Shown in pieces: positions 1 through 9,201 of a DNA stretch of 64,000 bases; positions within the stretch are counted from its first letter, which is position 1, and every line of letters starts with the position of its first letter. Location of the stretch: the NCBI RefSeq assembly GCF_038070105.1, contig NZ_JBBPBZ010000002.1, positions 488,501-552,500 of the forward strand, in the 5' to 3' direction. The stretch is from Methylocystis sp. IM3. Its GTDB lineage: Bacteria; Pseudomonadota; Alphaproteobacteria; Rhizobiales; Beijerinckiaceae. Below the pieces are notes generated by a model. It worked only from the letters and a program-made list of their open reading frames with translations, made no database searches and was not told the origin of the DNA. A program made the translations under genes and the position numbers.

Positions 1-159
1 ATCAAGATGCGCGCGAGTGAAAACTGCTCCAGTTGCTTTATTTTTGGCGCCACGTTGCGCTTTTGTGACACCATTGCAATGACGCTGCGGCGCAACACAA
101 GATTTGTGCGACCGCTAATGTAAAGCAGCGACATGGGCCGGGGCTCGGGCAGACTCCAT
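1..159. other. window edge, no gene recognised
   Basis: I see no coding frame that I can support here. The stretch lies downstream of the minus-strand membrane protein gene that ends at 160. Confidence 0.4.
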
Positions 160-912
160 TCACTTGAACTGCTGTAGCGCCATCTTCAAAGGCTCGGTCG
201 TCATCTTGATGAGGCCGCCGTAAGGCTGGTCCAGTTCCAGCGTGAGGAGGATCGCTCCCGTCATGGACAGCGACGCCGTGAAGAGCGCCGAGACGACTGC
301 CGCATTGAAGGGAGAAATGAGGCCGAGGCTAAAAAATATGGTCATCAGCCAGAAGACGAGAACCGCGAGAAACAGCGGAGAAACCGTGCTGGAAGAGCGC
401 TGGTAGATTTTCCAGCGCGATGTCGCAATTTCGTTTCCAAGCGAAAGGGCGCTGTTCTTGACCCATGTCTGGCTGGCGTTCTGCTCGGGGAGCGCGATCA
501 GGTCGGTCAGCAGATCGTCGATGGTCGTGCCTTTCACGTCGTCTGCATGCAGGCCGCTCCTGGCCGTTTTTTCGATGACCTCGATGCCGCCGCGCGCGAC
601 CCGACGGAGCGACGCCTGCGCCTTTTCCGCTTGGTTTCCATATTTGTGCAGGAGGTGACTCAGGGCGATCATTTTCGCCGCGGCGTCCTTGAGTTCCGTC
701 TCCTTGAGGTCGAAGGAGCCTTTCGCGGTGGCGATGAGAAGACCGAGCGTCAAGGCCGCGAGGCCGACGACGACGCCTCTCGCCGCCTTTATGATCGTCC
801 GAGATTCCTCGCTCAGAAAATGGTCTGGGAGATGTTCCTTCAAAAATATTCCCGCGATTGCGGCGCCGAAAATACAGAGAAAAGCAACCAGGCTGATGGA
901 CAAGGGGCTCAT
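160..912 (-). CDS. DUF4239-like (bestrophin-like) membrane protein
   Basis: This is a 250-residue protein with an N-terminal hydrophobic segment (about residues 3-24), a second at about 45-65, a soluble helical middle, and two more hydrophobic helices near 180-230. This layout fits DUF4239/bestrophin-like membrane proteins, whose function is poorly known. I chose the ATG at 912 because the protein then opens with the first membrane helix (MSPLSISLVAF). The frame stays open upstream to a TTG at 963, which would add 17 polar residues. Neither start has a strong ribosome binding site. The family assignment rests on overall pattern and is moderate. Confidence 0.6.
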   Translation of the reverse strand: MSPLSISLVAFLCIFGAAIAGIFLKEHLPDHFLSEESRTIIKAARGVVVGLAALTLGLLIATAKGSFDLKETELKDAAAKMIALSHLLHKYGNQAEKAQASLRRVARGGIEVIEKTARSGLHADDVKGTTIDDLLTDLIALPEQNASQTWVKNSALSLGNEIATSRWKIYQRSSSTVSPLFLAVLVFWLMTIFFSLGLISPFNAAVVSALFTASLSMTGAILLTLELDQPYGGLIKMTTEPLKMALQQFK

Positions 913-1048
913 GGAGACGGCGCGCCTTTCAAAGGAGGACGACTCGCGCGCGATCTCCCGCAAGCCGCCGGGAATAGAAAAAGCGAGCCAGAGGCAGGCT
1001 TCTCGATCTCGACAATATTTACGTCGTTCCCTCGAGGGATGAAAGCGT

Positions 1049-1432
1049 TCAGAAGCGCGCGCCCTGAATGTCCGCTTCGACGCCGAGCACGAGACGCTCG
1101 TTTACTTTGTAGTTGTAGCCGAATTGCGCACCGGCCGAGAAGTTTGTCGCCGGCGGTTTCCATCCTGTCGCGCCGATCGTCGAAAATCCTGCAAACACGC
1201 CCGTCGGGACCGACGCAAACTGCGGCGCCGCGTTCTGATAGAAAGAAGTTGCAGTATTTCGCTCAGCAAACGAGAGCCCGGCGCCGAGGCCCACATAAAG
1301 GCCCGACCATGCGGGCGCAGGCTCGGGAGCGATGAACATCGGCGGCCGCGGCGCACGCGTCTCTGCCGCCGTGGCGACGCTAGCGAGAAGCGGGCTCGCA
1401 CACAGCGGCGCGAGCAATAACAGGACCCTCAT
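1049..1432 (-). pseudogene. truncated outer-membrane beta-barrel protein (Omp25/31-like)
   Basis: The 127-residue product begins with a signal peptide (about residues 1-23, ending SVATAAE), then a proline-rich linker. It then has the typical opening strands of the alphaproteobacterial porin-like Omp25/31 family, including WSGLYVGLGAG and FGYNYKVNERLVLGVEADIQG. Family members usually run to 230-300 residues with eight strands, but here the frame stops directly after VEADIQG. No barrel-like continuation is seen in the other frames downstream. The start is well supported: a GGAGG motif lies at 1441-1445, eight bases before the ATG. I read this as a 3'-deleted gene; a genuine short protein is less likely. 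Confidence 0.6.
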
Positions 1433-1513
1433 TTGAAAAACCTCCGAGCCGATCTTCGAGTCGCGCTTTGTCGTTTGCAAGGCGAAGCGGCCTGTTAATT
1501 GGCTGGCCCCCGA

Positions 1514-2554
1514 TCAGTAGCCGGTCATTTCCAGATAGCCCTCGCCGCGCCGCGAGCCGGCAAGCGCAATCGGCCCCTCCCAATAGGAGAGCGCCGTTCC
1601 CATCCAGCTTTTCGGATTGAGCGGCGCCGTCTCGACGTCCAATCCCCGGCTCTTGACGCGCAGGCGCCAGCGGATCGGCAGGGATTTGCCGTCGATTGCG
1701 ACATGGTCGAGAGGGGTCAGGGAAATATCGTCGCCCGCGAGCACGCTCGTCGTTCCGTCGGGAGCGATCCAGTTGCCGGAAAGATAGGTCCGCGCCCCGC
1801 GCAATCGGTAGATCATCGCCTTGTCGCCGCTTGCGAGATGGAGCGAGAACCAGTCCCAGCCCTTCTGATCGGGCGCGAGCGATTGGCTGCTCCATTCGCG
1901 GTCCATCCAGGCGCGACCCGCGACGCGGATGTCGCGCCCGTCGAAAGCCAGCGTCCCCTCCACCGCGAGGAAGGGCGCGCTGTAATAATGCGACGCCTGC
2001 CCGGCGGTCGATTTGAGGCTGAAACCGGCGTCGCCCTGGAGGACGAAGGGCCCCTGGCGCGTCAGATCGAGCCGGTAGGAGAAATGCGGCCCTTGCGCGA
2101 AGACGCGCGCGCTCGTGAAATTCTCGTCCTTCGCGGTGAAAAACCAGTCGTCGATCTGCGCCGAGAAGGGCGCGGCCGTCACGCCGGCCTGGCCGACGCC
2201 GCCGCGCGCCATGGTTTGGGCGAAGTCGTGCCGCGCCGCGCTCGTGGCCGCGGCATGGGCCATGAAGACGTTTCGGTCATCCCAGCCCTTGCCGTCGCCG
2301 GGCTCCAGCGCATGCCGGAAGAGCGTCCATTGCACGCCGTATTGCGCGCCGTCGGCGCCTTTCAGATTGGCGGTGAGATACCACCATTCCGTGCGAAAGC
2401 TCGGATGGGGACCGTGGTCCTTCGGAAAGGCGATGGGCGTTCCCGGCTTCGGCGTCTCGAAGCCGGGCGCGGGCGCCGCCAGGCCGCCATAGCCCTGCGC
2501 CTGCGCCAGCGCCGGCAGCAGCAGGCCGAGAAGGGCGAGGCTCTTACCGTTCAT
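1514..2554 (-). CDS. secreted AttH/CrtC-type lipocalin-like protein
   Basis: This is a 346-residue protein with a clear signal peptide (MNGKSLALLGLLLPALAQAQ). The mature part carries the hallmarks of the AttH/carotenoid 1,2-hydratase-like double-lipocalin family (COG5621): HPSFRTEWWYLTANL near residue 50, WMDREWSSQ near 220 and WDWFSLHLASG about 15 residues later. The ATG at 2554 lies inside the 3' end of the upstream permease gene (11-base overlap), so the two are translationally coupled. Homologues commonly accompany a LolD-type ATPase and an FtsX permease. The three genes probably form one envelope export or lipid-handling operon. The substrate is unknown. Confidence 0.8.
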   Translation of the reverse strand: MNGKSLALLGLLLPALAQAQGYGGLAAPAPGFETPKPGTPIAFPKDHGPHPSFRTEWWYLTANLKGADGAQYGVQWTLFRHALEPGDGKGWDDRNVFMAHAAATSAARHDFAQTMARGGVGQAGVTAAPFSAQIDDWFFTAKDENFTSARVFAQGPHFSYRLDLTRQGPFVLQGDAGFSLKSTAGQASHYYSAPFLAVEGTLAFDGRDIRVAGRAWMDREWSSQSLAPDQKGWDWFSLHLASGDKAMIYRLRGARTYLSGNWIAPDGTTSVLAGDDISLTPLDHVAIDGKSLPIRWRLRVKSRGLDVETAPLNPKSWMGTALSYWEGPIALAGSRRGEGYLEMTGY

Positions 2555-5009
2555 TGGCGAAGACCTTGAGGAGATCGACGGGCGCGCTGCGGGCGAGCCG
2601 CAGGGTGGGGACCAGCGCGGCGCAGAAGGCCGTGAGCAGCGCGACGATGAAGACCTGCGCCCAGTGCGCGGGGAAGACATGCAGCGGCAGCCGCCAGCCG
2701 AAAGCGGCGACATTGACGACGTCGACCAGCGCCCATGTCATGAAGAGGCCGAGGGGAATGGCGACAAGCGCCGCGCCCGCCGCAAAGAGCAGGATGCGCA
2801 ACAGCTCCATCCCGGCGAGCCGGCGGCGCGTCACGCCGATGGCCCAGACCGGCGCGATCTGCGCGAGGCGCAGGCTGCTGAGCGTCAGCAGGCTGGAAAA
2901 CAGCGCCACGGCCGCGACGAGCAGCGTCAGCGTATCGAGCGCCGCGGTCACCGTGAAGGTGCGTTCGAAGATGTCTGTCGATATCTTCTTCACTTCGGCG
3001 TTGTTGACGAGCCGCGCGATCCGCGCTCCGAAGCGGGCGCGCATGGCCTCCATGACCTGTGGGACGTCGGCGGGAGCGACGCGCAGCGCGTAATGGATGC
3101 GGGACGCGTCGCTGAAATGCTGCGCGAGACGCGCGTGATCGAGACGCAGCTGGCCGCGCGGATTGCCATAGTCGGGGAAGATGCCCACGATGCGCGCGCG
3201 CCAGGCGTCGGTCTCAGTTGGAATGGCGAGCGTCGCGCCGACGCCGACCCCGAGCCGGCGCGCGAGCTGTTCGCTGATGAGCGCAGCGTCTTGCGCGTGA
3301 AGCGCGCGCCAGGCGTCCGCGCCGCCCTCGAGCAGCGGGAAATGCGCCGCATAGGTCTCGTGCGCAGCCATGCCGATGATCTCCACCGGCCAGTCGGAGA
3401 GGCGCGTTCGGGCGCGCCAGACGGGGAGCACGGCAAAAATCTCGGGCCGCGACTTCGCCCAGGCTTCGATATCGGCGGCGTCGGCGGGCGTTGCGGCCTC
3501 GTAATAGACTTCAGCCGTCAGGCGCGCGTCGAGCCAGTCCGTGAAGGTCAAGCGAAAGCCCTCGACCATGCCGCCGACGCCGATATTGGCGGCGAGCGCG
3601 AGGAGCAGCGCCTTCAGCGCCAGCGACAGGCCGGCGATTTCCCGGCCGCCATCGGCGAAGAACCAGCGCGCGAGCGGGCGCGACGCGACGCCTTCGCCGA
3701 GCGAAAGCAGCGCGGCGAGAGCGAGCGGCAAGAGGAGCGCGGCGCCGAGCAGGGCCGCCGCGATGACCAGAAAGCCCATCAGCAGCCCCTCGGTCGCGTG
3801 ACCCGCGACGAGGGCGCCGACCAGCGCCAGCGCCGCCAGCGCCCCCTGGCGCCAAAGATAGCGTCGATGCGCCGCGCGCCAGGCGACGGGCCGCGCCACG
3901 GAGAGCACGGGCAGGCGCAGGGTTTTCGCAAGGCCGCTTCCCGCCGCGAGCAGCGCGCCGGCCCCGGCCATGGCGAGGCCCGAAAGCCAGAAGCGCGCGC
4001 CGAGCGACAGCTCGCCGGAGAGCGCCGCGCCATAGAGCCCCTCGAGACTGGCGGAGACGTCGGGCAGCAGCGCCGCCGCGATCAGATAGCCGCCCAAAAC
4101 GCCGAGCCCGCCGGCAAGCAGCGTGAAGAGCAGGAGCTCGCAGAAGAGCGCCGCGGCCAGCGCGCGCGCCGAGACGCCGAGCGCGCGCAGCGTGCGCACC
4201 ATGGGCAGGCGCTGCTCGAAGGCGAGGCCGAAAGAGGCGGCGACGATGAAGAAGCCGACGAGAAAGGCGAGCAGGCCGAAGGCGGTCAGATTCAGGTGGA
4301 AACTGTCGGTGAGGCGCGAGAGGTCGCCCTCCTCTTCGGGCTCGACGAGGCGCAGCGCGTCTCCGGCGATGTCGCGCAGGCGCGCCGCGTCGATCGGCGT
4401 TTCGGGCGAGACGAGCAGGCGCGAGAGGCGCTGCGGCCTGTCGAGCGCCTTTTGCGCGACGCCGATATCGACGATCATCGCGCCCGGCGGCGCCGCCTCC
4501 ATGGCGTAGGCCGGCGGCAGCTGAAAACCCCGTTCCGTCGCGGCCCGCGCGCCTTCCGCCAGATGCAGCGCGCGCAAGGTTTCCGCGCGCGCAAAGGCGC
4601 GGCCGTCGCCGGCGAGGATGTTTTTGGCTTCGTCATCGTCGCGCAGCGGCGCGAGCGGCGTCGATTGCGGCAGCGTCAGCGGCTCGACGCCGACGAGGCG
4701 GATGCTTTTCTCGCCGATGCGCACCGCGCCCTCGAGCGCGGGCGAAACCTTCACGCCCGCGCGTCTGAGGTCGACGAAGAGCGACTGAGGGAAAAGCCCG
4801 CCGCGCGCGGCCACGAGATTTTGGGTCTCGCCCCCGGAAAAGATGCGCGCCGCGCTGTCGTAGCTCTTGCGCGCCTGCTGGTTGAGCGCCTGCACGCCGC
4901 TCCACAAGGCCGTGGCGATGGCGAGGCCCAGAACGAGCGTCGCCAGATTGGCCTTGTGGCGGCGCCAATGGCTCATGAGCGCGATGAAAGTGTAGAGCGC
5001 CTCTCTCAT
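2544..5009 (-). CDS. ABC transporter permease, FtsX/LolE-like
   Basis: This 821-residue permease has an N-terminal membrane helix near residues 20-40, a large periplasmic domain, and a group of helices around 240-350 (FtsX domain). Several further helices occur at about 380-480, and a second FtsX-type domain lies at the C-terminus (about 690-815). Its length and double FtsX architecture match the MacB/LolE-like permeases of COG3127, which take substrates from the inner membrane or periplasm instead of pumping solutes. It overlaps the ATPase gene upstream by four bases and the AttH-like gene downstream by eleven, so the three are surely co-translated. Confidence 0.85.
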   Translation of the reverse strand: MREALYTFIALMSHWRRHKANLATLVLGLAIATALWSGVQALNQQARKSYDSAARIFSGGETQNLVAARGGLFPQSLFVDLRRAGVKVSPALEGAVRIGEKSIRLVGVEPLTLPQSTPLAPLRDDDEAKNILAGDGRAFARAETLRALHLAEGARAATERGFQLPPAYAMEAAPPGAMIVDIGVAQKALDRPQRLSRLLVSPETPIDAARLRDIAGDALRLVEPEEEGDLSRLTDSFHLNLTAFGLLAFLVGFFIVAASFGLAFEQRLPMVRTLRALGVSARALAAALFCELLLFTLLAGGLGVLGGYLIAAALLPDVSASLEGLYGAALSGELSLGARFWLSGLAMAGAGALLAAGSGLAKTLRLPVLSVARPVAWRAAHRRYLWRQGALAALALVGALVAGHATEGLLMGFLVIAAALLGAALLLPLALAALLSLGEGVASRPLARWFFADGGREIAGLSLALKALLLALAANIGVGGMVEGFRLTFTDWLDARLTAEVYYEAATPADAADIEAWAKSRPEIFAVLPVWRARTRLSDWPVEIIGMAAHETYAAHFPLLEGGADAWRALHAQDAALISEQLARRLGVGVGATLAIPTETDAWRARIVGIFPDYGNPRGQLRLDHARLAQHFSDASRIHYALRVAPADVPQVMEAMRARFGARIARLVNNAEVKKISTDIFERTFTVTAALDTLTLLVAAVALFSSLLTLSSLRLAQIAPVWAIGVTRRRLAGMELLRILLFAAGAALVAIPLGLFMTWALVDVVNVAAFGWRLPLHVFPAHWAQVFIVALLTAFCAALVPTLRLARSAPVDLLKVFANER

Positions 5010-5779
5010 GCCGACAGGAGCGCTCCCGCTTCGAGAACCAGCCGGCGCTCCAGGCGCGCCGCGAGCCGGGCGCTGTGGGTGACCATGAGGAAGGCGCAGC
5101 CCGTCTCCGCGACGAGTTCCAGCGTCAGCGCCAGAACCGCGTCGCCCGCCGCTTCGTCGAGATTGCCGGTCGGCTCGTCGGCGAGAAGGAGCTTGGGCCG
5201 CACGGCGAGCGCCCGGCCGACGGCGACGCGCTGCTGCTGGCCGCCGGACAGTTCCTCGGGATAGCGGGAGGCGAGCGCCGCAAGGCCCAGACGCTCGGTG
5301 AGGCGCGCCTGCCAGAGGGGATCGAAGCTTCCGGCGAGTCTCGCCTGAAAGGCGAGGTTCTCGGCGACCGTGAGGCTCGCAATGAGATTGAACTGCTGAA
5401 AGACGACGCCGATCGTCTCCCGGCGCAGCGCGGCGCGGGCGGCTTCCGGGAGCCGGCCGATGTCGCAGCCATTCAGGAAGATCTCGCCGCCGTCGGCATG
5501 GTCCAGCGCGCCGACGAGATGCAGCAACGTGCTCTTGCCGCTTCCCGACTCGCCCATCAGCGCGAGCGTCTCGCCGGGGCGAAGCATGAGGTCGACGCCG
5601 GCGAGCACGGGCAGCGGGCCCTGCGGCGTCGGATAGGATTTGCGCAGGCCGACGACGCGGAGCAGCGGCGCGAGAGGCGCAGGCGCGGCGGACGGCGCGC
5701 TTGCCGTAAAGGCGTTCAAGCGAGGGCCTTCTGGCTGGCGTTGACAGGATCGGTCCCGCGTGGCGGGTCGACTACTCAT
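5006..5779 (-). CDS. ABC transporter ATP-binding protein, LolD-like
   Basis: This ATPase has a Walker A motif (GESGSGKST), a Q-loop in VVFQQFNL, the ABC signature LSGGQQQR and Walker B LLLADEPTGNLD. Together with the context these place it in the LolD/MacB/SalX group. Its cognate permease is the FtsX-type gene overlapping it by four bases. The start is uncertain. The ATG at 5779 gives 257 residues but has a weak ribosome site and adds a poorly conserved leader. A TTG at 5719 follows an AGAAGG motif and gives a length closer to the family's usual 225-235 residues. Confidence 0.85.
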   Translation of the reverse strand: MSSRPATRDRSCQRQPEGPRLNAFTASAPSAAPAPLAPLLRVVGLRKSYPTPQGPLPVLAGVDLMLRPGETLALMGESGSGKSTLLHLVGALDHADGGEIFLNGCDIGRLPEAARAALRRETIGVVFQQFNLIASLTVAENLAFQARLAGSFDPLWQARLTERLGLAALASRYPEELSGGQQQRVAVGRALAVRPKLLLADEPTGNLDEAAGDAVLALTLELVAETGCAFLMVTHSARLAARLERRLVLEAGALLSA

Positions 5780-5821
5780 ATAGGCGAAAGCCTGACGCCG
5801 CGCCCGTCGCTTTTGAGACAT

Positions 5822-6313
5822 TCAGTCCCAAACGGCGGTCACCGCGCCATCGGCGCTTGTGGAGCTCGCGGGCCGCCCGACGCGTCCCGCCGGGTCGACG
5901 GCGGCGAGAATGTCGAACAGCGCCTGCGCCGCCTCGTGGTCGCCGCGCGTCAGCTCGATGTGCGCCAGCGCCTGGAGCGTGGACAGCGCGAAACGGGCCG
6001 GCCCCTCCGTCGGGGACTGGCTCTGTGGCCAGCGGCGGGGATCGGCGGGCCAGCCCGCCTGCCGCGCCGCCTCCCGCAGCCCATCGCGCGCCGCGGCCCG
6101 GGCGGCGTCGAGATTGCCCATGGAGGCGTGGACTCGATACAGACAAAAATAGGCGGGCAGGGCCTCCGGGGCGAGGTCGAGCGCCTGTCTGAACAGGCGG
6201 TCGGCGCGCAGCCTGTCGCTTTGGCAGGCGACGACGCCCTGCCGCAAGAGCATGTCGACCGGGCCTGGAAGGGCGCCGAAATCGACGCCTTCCTCTTTGA
6301 GAGAGAAATCCAT
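5822..6313 (-). CDS. TPR-containing protein
   Basis: This 163-residue soluble protein has two visible TPR-like repeats. One covers about residues 15-55 (RADRLFRQALDLAPEALPAY) with its partner helix rich in AAARDGLREAA. The second lies at about 115-145 (ALAHIELTRGDHEAAQALFD). It has no signal peptide. The ATG at 6313 has a GGAG-type ribosome site upstream. The reading frame stays open far upstream, but that part is antisense to the exonuclease gene and is not real. It lies between the LolD-type ATPase and the divergent repair cassette. I do not recognise a specific function. Confidence 0.65.
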   Translation of the reverse strand: MDFSLKEEGVDFGALPGPVDMLLRQGVVACQSDRLRADRLFRQALDLAPEALPAYFCLYRVHASMGNLDAARAAARDGLREAARQAGWPADPRRWPQSQSPTEGPARFALSTLQALAHIELTRGDHEAAQALFDILAAVDPAGRVGRPASSTSADGAVTAVWD

Positions 6314-6445
6314 CTGCCTGCGCTCCGCGCCCGCGCTTCCCCTGCGCACCCTCGCAAACACGGCGCCATCGGTCCGCGGCGGCGCCTTGCCGCGCTTTTC
6401 GCGAAAACCCATCTTGAGAGCCAGACACCATATCGCAGCGCCTGG

Positions 6446-7465
6446 ATGGATCTCATCACCGCAACGCCGCAGGGCCTCTATTGCCCGCAAGGCGATTTCC
6501 ACATCGACCCCTGGCGGCCGGTCGCGCGCGCGGTCGTCACCCATGGCCATTCGGACCATGCGCGCCGGGGTTCGGCGCGCTATCTCTGCCATCGCGACTG
6601 CGCGCCCATTCTGCTCAGGCGCCTGGGCGACATCTCCATCGAGACGCTCGACTACGGCGAGCGAATCGAGATCAACGGCGTCGCGGTGTCGCTCCATCCC
6701 GCCGGCCATGTGCTGGGCTCGGCGCAGGTGCGCGTCGAATGCGGCGGCGAGGTCTGGGTCGCCTCGGGCGACTACAAGACCGAGCCGGACGGGGTGAGCG
6801 CGCCCTTCGAGCCGGTGCGCTGTCATGTCTTCATCACCGAGTCGACCTTCGGCCTGCCGATCTATCGCTGGCGGCCGCAGCACGAGATCATGGCCGACGT
6901 CAACGCGTGGTGGCGCGAGAATGCGGAGGCCGGGCGCGCTAGCGTGATGTTCGCCTATGGACTGGGAAAGGCGCAGCGCCTGCTCGCCCATGTCGATCCC
7001 GCGATCGGACCGATCGTCGCGCATGGCGCCGTCGAGCCGATCAACGACATCTATCGCCGGCAGGGCGTCGCGCTGCCGCCGACGCGGCTCGTCTCGCAGA
7101 TGTCCGGCAAGGACGCCTTCGCCCGCGCGCTCGTCATCGCGCCCCCCTCGACCGCGGGGACCGCCTGGACGCGCCGCTTCGGCGAGTATTCGGACGCTTT
7201 CGCGAGCGGCTGGATGCAGATCCGCGGCAACCGGCGCCGGCGCGGCTTCGATCAGGGCTTCCCCTTGTCCGATCACGCCGACTGGCCGGGGCTCCTCGCG
7301 GCGATAAAGGCGACGGGCGCCGCGCGCATCCATGTCACCCATGGCGCGGCCGGCGCGCTCACCCGTTATCTGCGCGAGACCGGGCTCGACGCGCGCATGA
7401 TGCATACGGAATATGGGGAGGAGGAAGCCGAGAGCGCCGCCGACGACGCGCAGGAGGCCCCGTGA
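6446..7465 (+). CDS. ligase-associated DNA damage response exonuclease
   Basis: This is a 339-residue metallo-beta-lactamase-fold nuclease of the ligase-associated exonuclease family (TIGR04122 type, related to CPSF/beta-CASP enzymes). The metal-binding motif HGHSDH is at residues 33-38, a second histidine site lies in HPAGHVLGSAQ, and a SGDYK motif follows. A late SDHADWPGL and HVTHG complete the beta-CASP core. The gene starts at ATG 6446 after the preceding frame-open region and overlaps the ligase start by four bases (GTGA). It is the first gene of a four-gene repair operon and probably processes DNA ends for the adjacent ATP-dependent ligase. Confidence 0.9.
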   Translation: MDLITATPQGLYCPQGDFHIDPWRPVARAVVTHGHSDHARRGSARYLCHRDCAPILLRRLGDISIETLDYGERIEINGVAVSLHPAGHVLGSAQVRVECGGEVWVASGDYKTEPDGVSAPFEPVRCHVFITESTFGLPIYRWRPQHEIMADVNAWWRENAEAGRASVMFAYGLGKAQRLLAHVDPAIGPIVAHGAVEPINDIYRRQGVALPPTRLVSQMSGKDAFARALVIAPPSTAGTAWTRRFGEYSDAFASGWMQIRGNRRRRGFDQGFPLSDHADWPGLLAAIKATGAARIHVTHGAAGALTRYLRETGLDARMMHTEYGEEEAESAADDAQEAP

Positions 7466-9201
7466 GGGCCTTCGCCGCGCTCTATCGCGCCCTCGACGCC
7501 GCGACCGCCATCAAGCGAAAGCAGCAGGCGCTCGCGGATTACCTCGGCGCCGCGATGAACGATCCCGCGCAACATGCGAGCGCCGCCTGGGCGGTGTATT
7601 TTCTGGCCGGCGGCAAGCCGCGCCAGCTCGCGCCGACGAAGCTTCTTCGCCGCCTGGCGCAGGAAGAGGCGGCGCTTCCCGAATGGCTGTTCGACGAATG
7701 TTATCAGGCCGTCGGCGATCTCGCGGAGACATTGGCGCTGCTGCTGCCGCTTGCCGCCGCCGCCGAGGAGGTTTCGCTCGACAGCTGGATGCGCGCGCGC
7801 CTTCTGCCCTTGCGGGCGGCGCCCGATGACGAGAAATACGCGCGTCTGCGCCAATGGACGCGCGCCTTGCCGCAGCCGGAGCGCCTCGTTTTCTTCAAGC
7901 TGATCACCGGCGAATTGCGCGTCGGCGTCTCGCGCCTGCAGGTCACGCAGGCGCTCGCCCTCGCCGCCGGCGTCGATCAGACGCGCATGGCGCAGCGCAT
8001 GATGGGCTATACGCAGGCGGGCCGCGCGCCCGGCGCCACGGATTTCGCCGCGCTGACCGCGCCCGCCAGCGCGGACGAAGACGCCGCGCTCGAGGAAGGC
8101 CGGCCCTATCCCTTCTATCTCGCCCATCCCTTTCAGCGGCCGGTCGAGGAGATGGCCGAGGCGCTCGGGCCGGTCCGCGACTGGATCGTCGAATGGAAAT
8201 TCGACGGCATTCGCGCTCAATATGTCCAGCGCGGCGGCGGCTTCGCGCTTTGGTCGCGGGGCGAGGAGCTCGTGACCGACTCCTATCCCGAGCTTGCGGA
8301 ACTCGCCCGCTGGCTTGCCGACGGCGTGGCGCTCGACGGCGAATTGGTCGTGATGCGCGCCGAGGGCGCCGCTTCGCCGCAGGATCTATCCGGTCTCCAG
8401 CCCTTCGCGCTCCTTCAGCAGAGATTGGGACGCAAGGTCGTGAGCGCGAAAATGCTGCGCGACCTGCCAGTCGCCTTCATCGCTTACGATCTTCTCGAAC
8501 AGGACGGCGCCGATCTGCGCGCCGGACCGCAAGTCGAGCGGCGCGCGAAGCTCGAAGCCCTCGTCGCCGACGCGCTGTCGCGCGCGCGGGGTTTCGGCGC
8601 CGCATTGCCGCTGCGGCTGAGTCCGGAGCTTGCCGCGCCGGACTGGCCCTCGCTTCATGCGCGACGCGAGGACGCCCGCGCGCTCGGCGTCGAGGGCATG
8701 ATTTTGAAAGCGCGCGCGGGCGCCTATGGCATTGGCCGCCGCAAGGGCTCGGATCGCGAGAACGTCTGGTGGAAATGGAAGCTCGATCCGATGAGCGTCG
8801 ACGCCGTGCTGATCTACGCGCAGCGCGGCCACGGGCGGCGCGCCGGCGTCTACAGCGATTATACGTTCGCGGTGTGGAGCGATCCTCCGGGCGCGCCCGA
8901 GCGCAGGCTCGTTCCCTTCGCCAAGGCTTATTCGGGCCTGACCGACAAGGAAATGCGCGCCGTCGACGCCATCATCCGCAAGACCACGGTCGAAAGCTTC
9001 GGCCCTGTGCGCAGCGTGACGCCCACGCTTGTCTTCGAACTCGGCTTCGAGGGCATCGCGGAGAGCAAGCGGCACAGAAGCGGCGTCGCCGTGCGATTCC
9101 CGCGCATGTTGCGCTGGCGGCTCGACAAGCCCGTCGAGGAGGCCGACACGCTGCAAAGCCTTCGCGAACTTCTGCCGGGGCCCCATGCTCGAGCGGGTTG
9201 A
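7462..9201 (+). CDS. ATP-dependent DNA ligase
   Basis: This 579-residue ligase has an N-terminal helical DNA-binding domain (about 1-200), the adenylation domain and a C-terminal OB-fold. The catalytic lysine is K246 in EWKFDGIR (motif I). Later nucleotidyltransferase motifs include [18 protein letters not shown] and GVEGMILK, ending with WWKWKLDP. The length fits bacterial cisplatin-type LigB/LigC enzymes that lack Ku or polymerase domains. Translation starts at a GTG overlapping the stop of the exonuclease. The stop lies 17 bases inside the helicase gene. It probably seals nicks in the repair pathway defined by this cassette, not in replication. Confidence 0.93.
   Translation: MRAFAALYRALDAATAIKRKQQALADYLGAAMNDPAQHASAAWAVYFLAGGKPRQLAPTKLLRRLAQEEAALPEWLFDECYQAVGDLAETLALLLPLAAAAEEVSLDSWMRARLLPLRAAPDDEKYARLRQWTRALPQPERLVFFKLITGELRVGVSRLQVTQALALAAGVDQTRMAQRMMGYTQAGRAPGATDFAALTAPASADEDAALEEGRPYPFYLAHPFQRPVEEMAEALGPVRDWIVEWKFDGIRAQYVQRGGGFALWSRGEELVTDSYPELAELARWLADGVALDGELVVMRAEGAASPQDLSGLQPFALLQQRLGRKVVSAKMLRDLPVAFIAYDLLEQDGADLRAGPQVERRAKLEALVADALSRARGFGAALPLRLSPELAAPDWPSLHARREDARALGVEGMILKARAGAYGIGRRKGSDRENVWWKWKLDPMSVDAVLIYAQRGHGRRAGVYSDYTFAVWSDPPGAPERRLVPFAKAYSGLTDKEMRAVDAIIRKTTVESFGPVRSVTPTLVFELGFEGIAESKRHRSGVAVRFPRMLRWRLDKPVEEADTLQSLRELLPGPHARAG

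Noticed and set aside
2664-5264. 866-codon open frame on the plus strand
   Set aside because: Antisense to the FtsX-type permease; composition is arginine-rich filler typical of GC-rich shadow frames.
6314-7405. Upstream extension of the TPR protein to a 527-codon frame
   Set aside because: This part is antisense to the exonuclease gene; the TPR protein has its own start at 6313.
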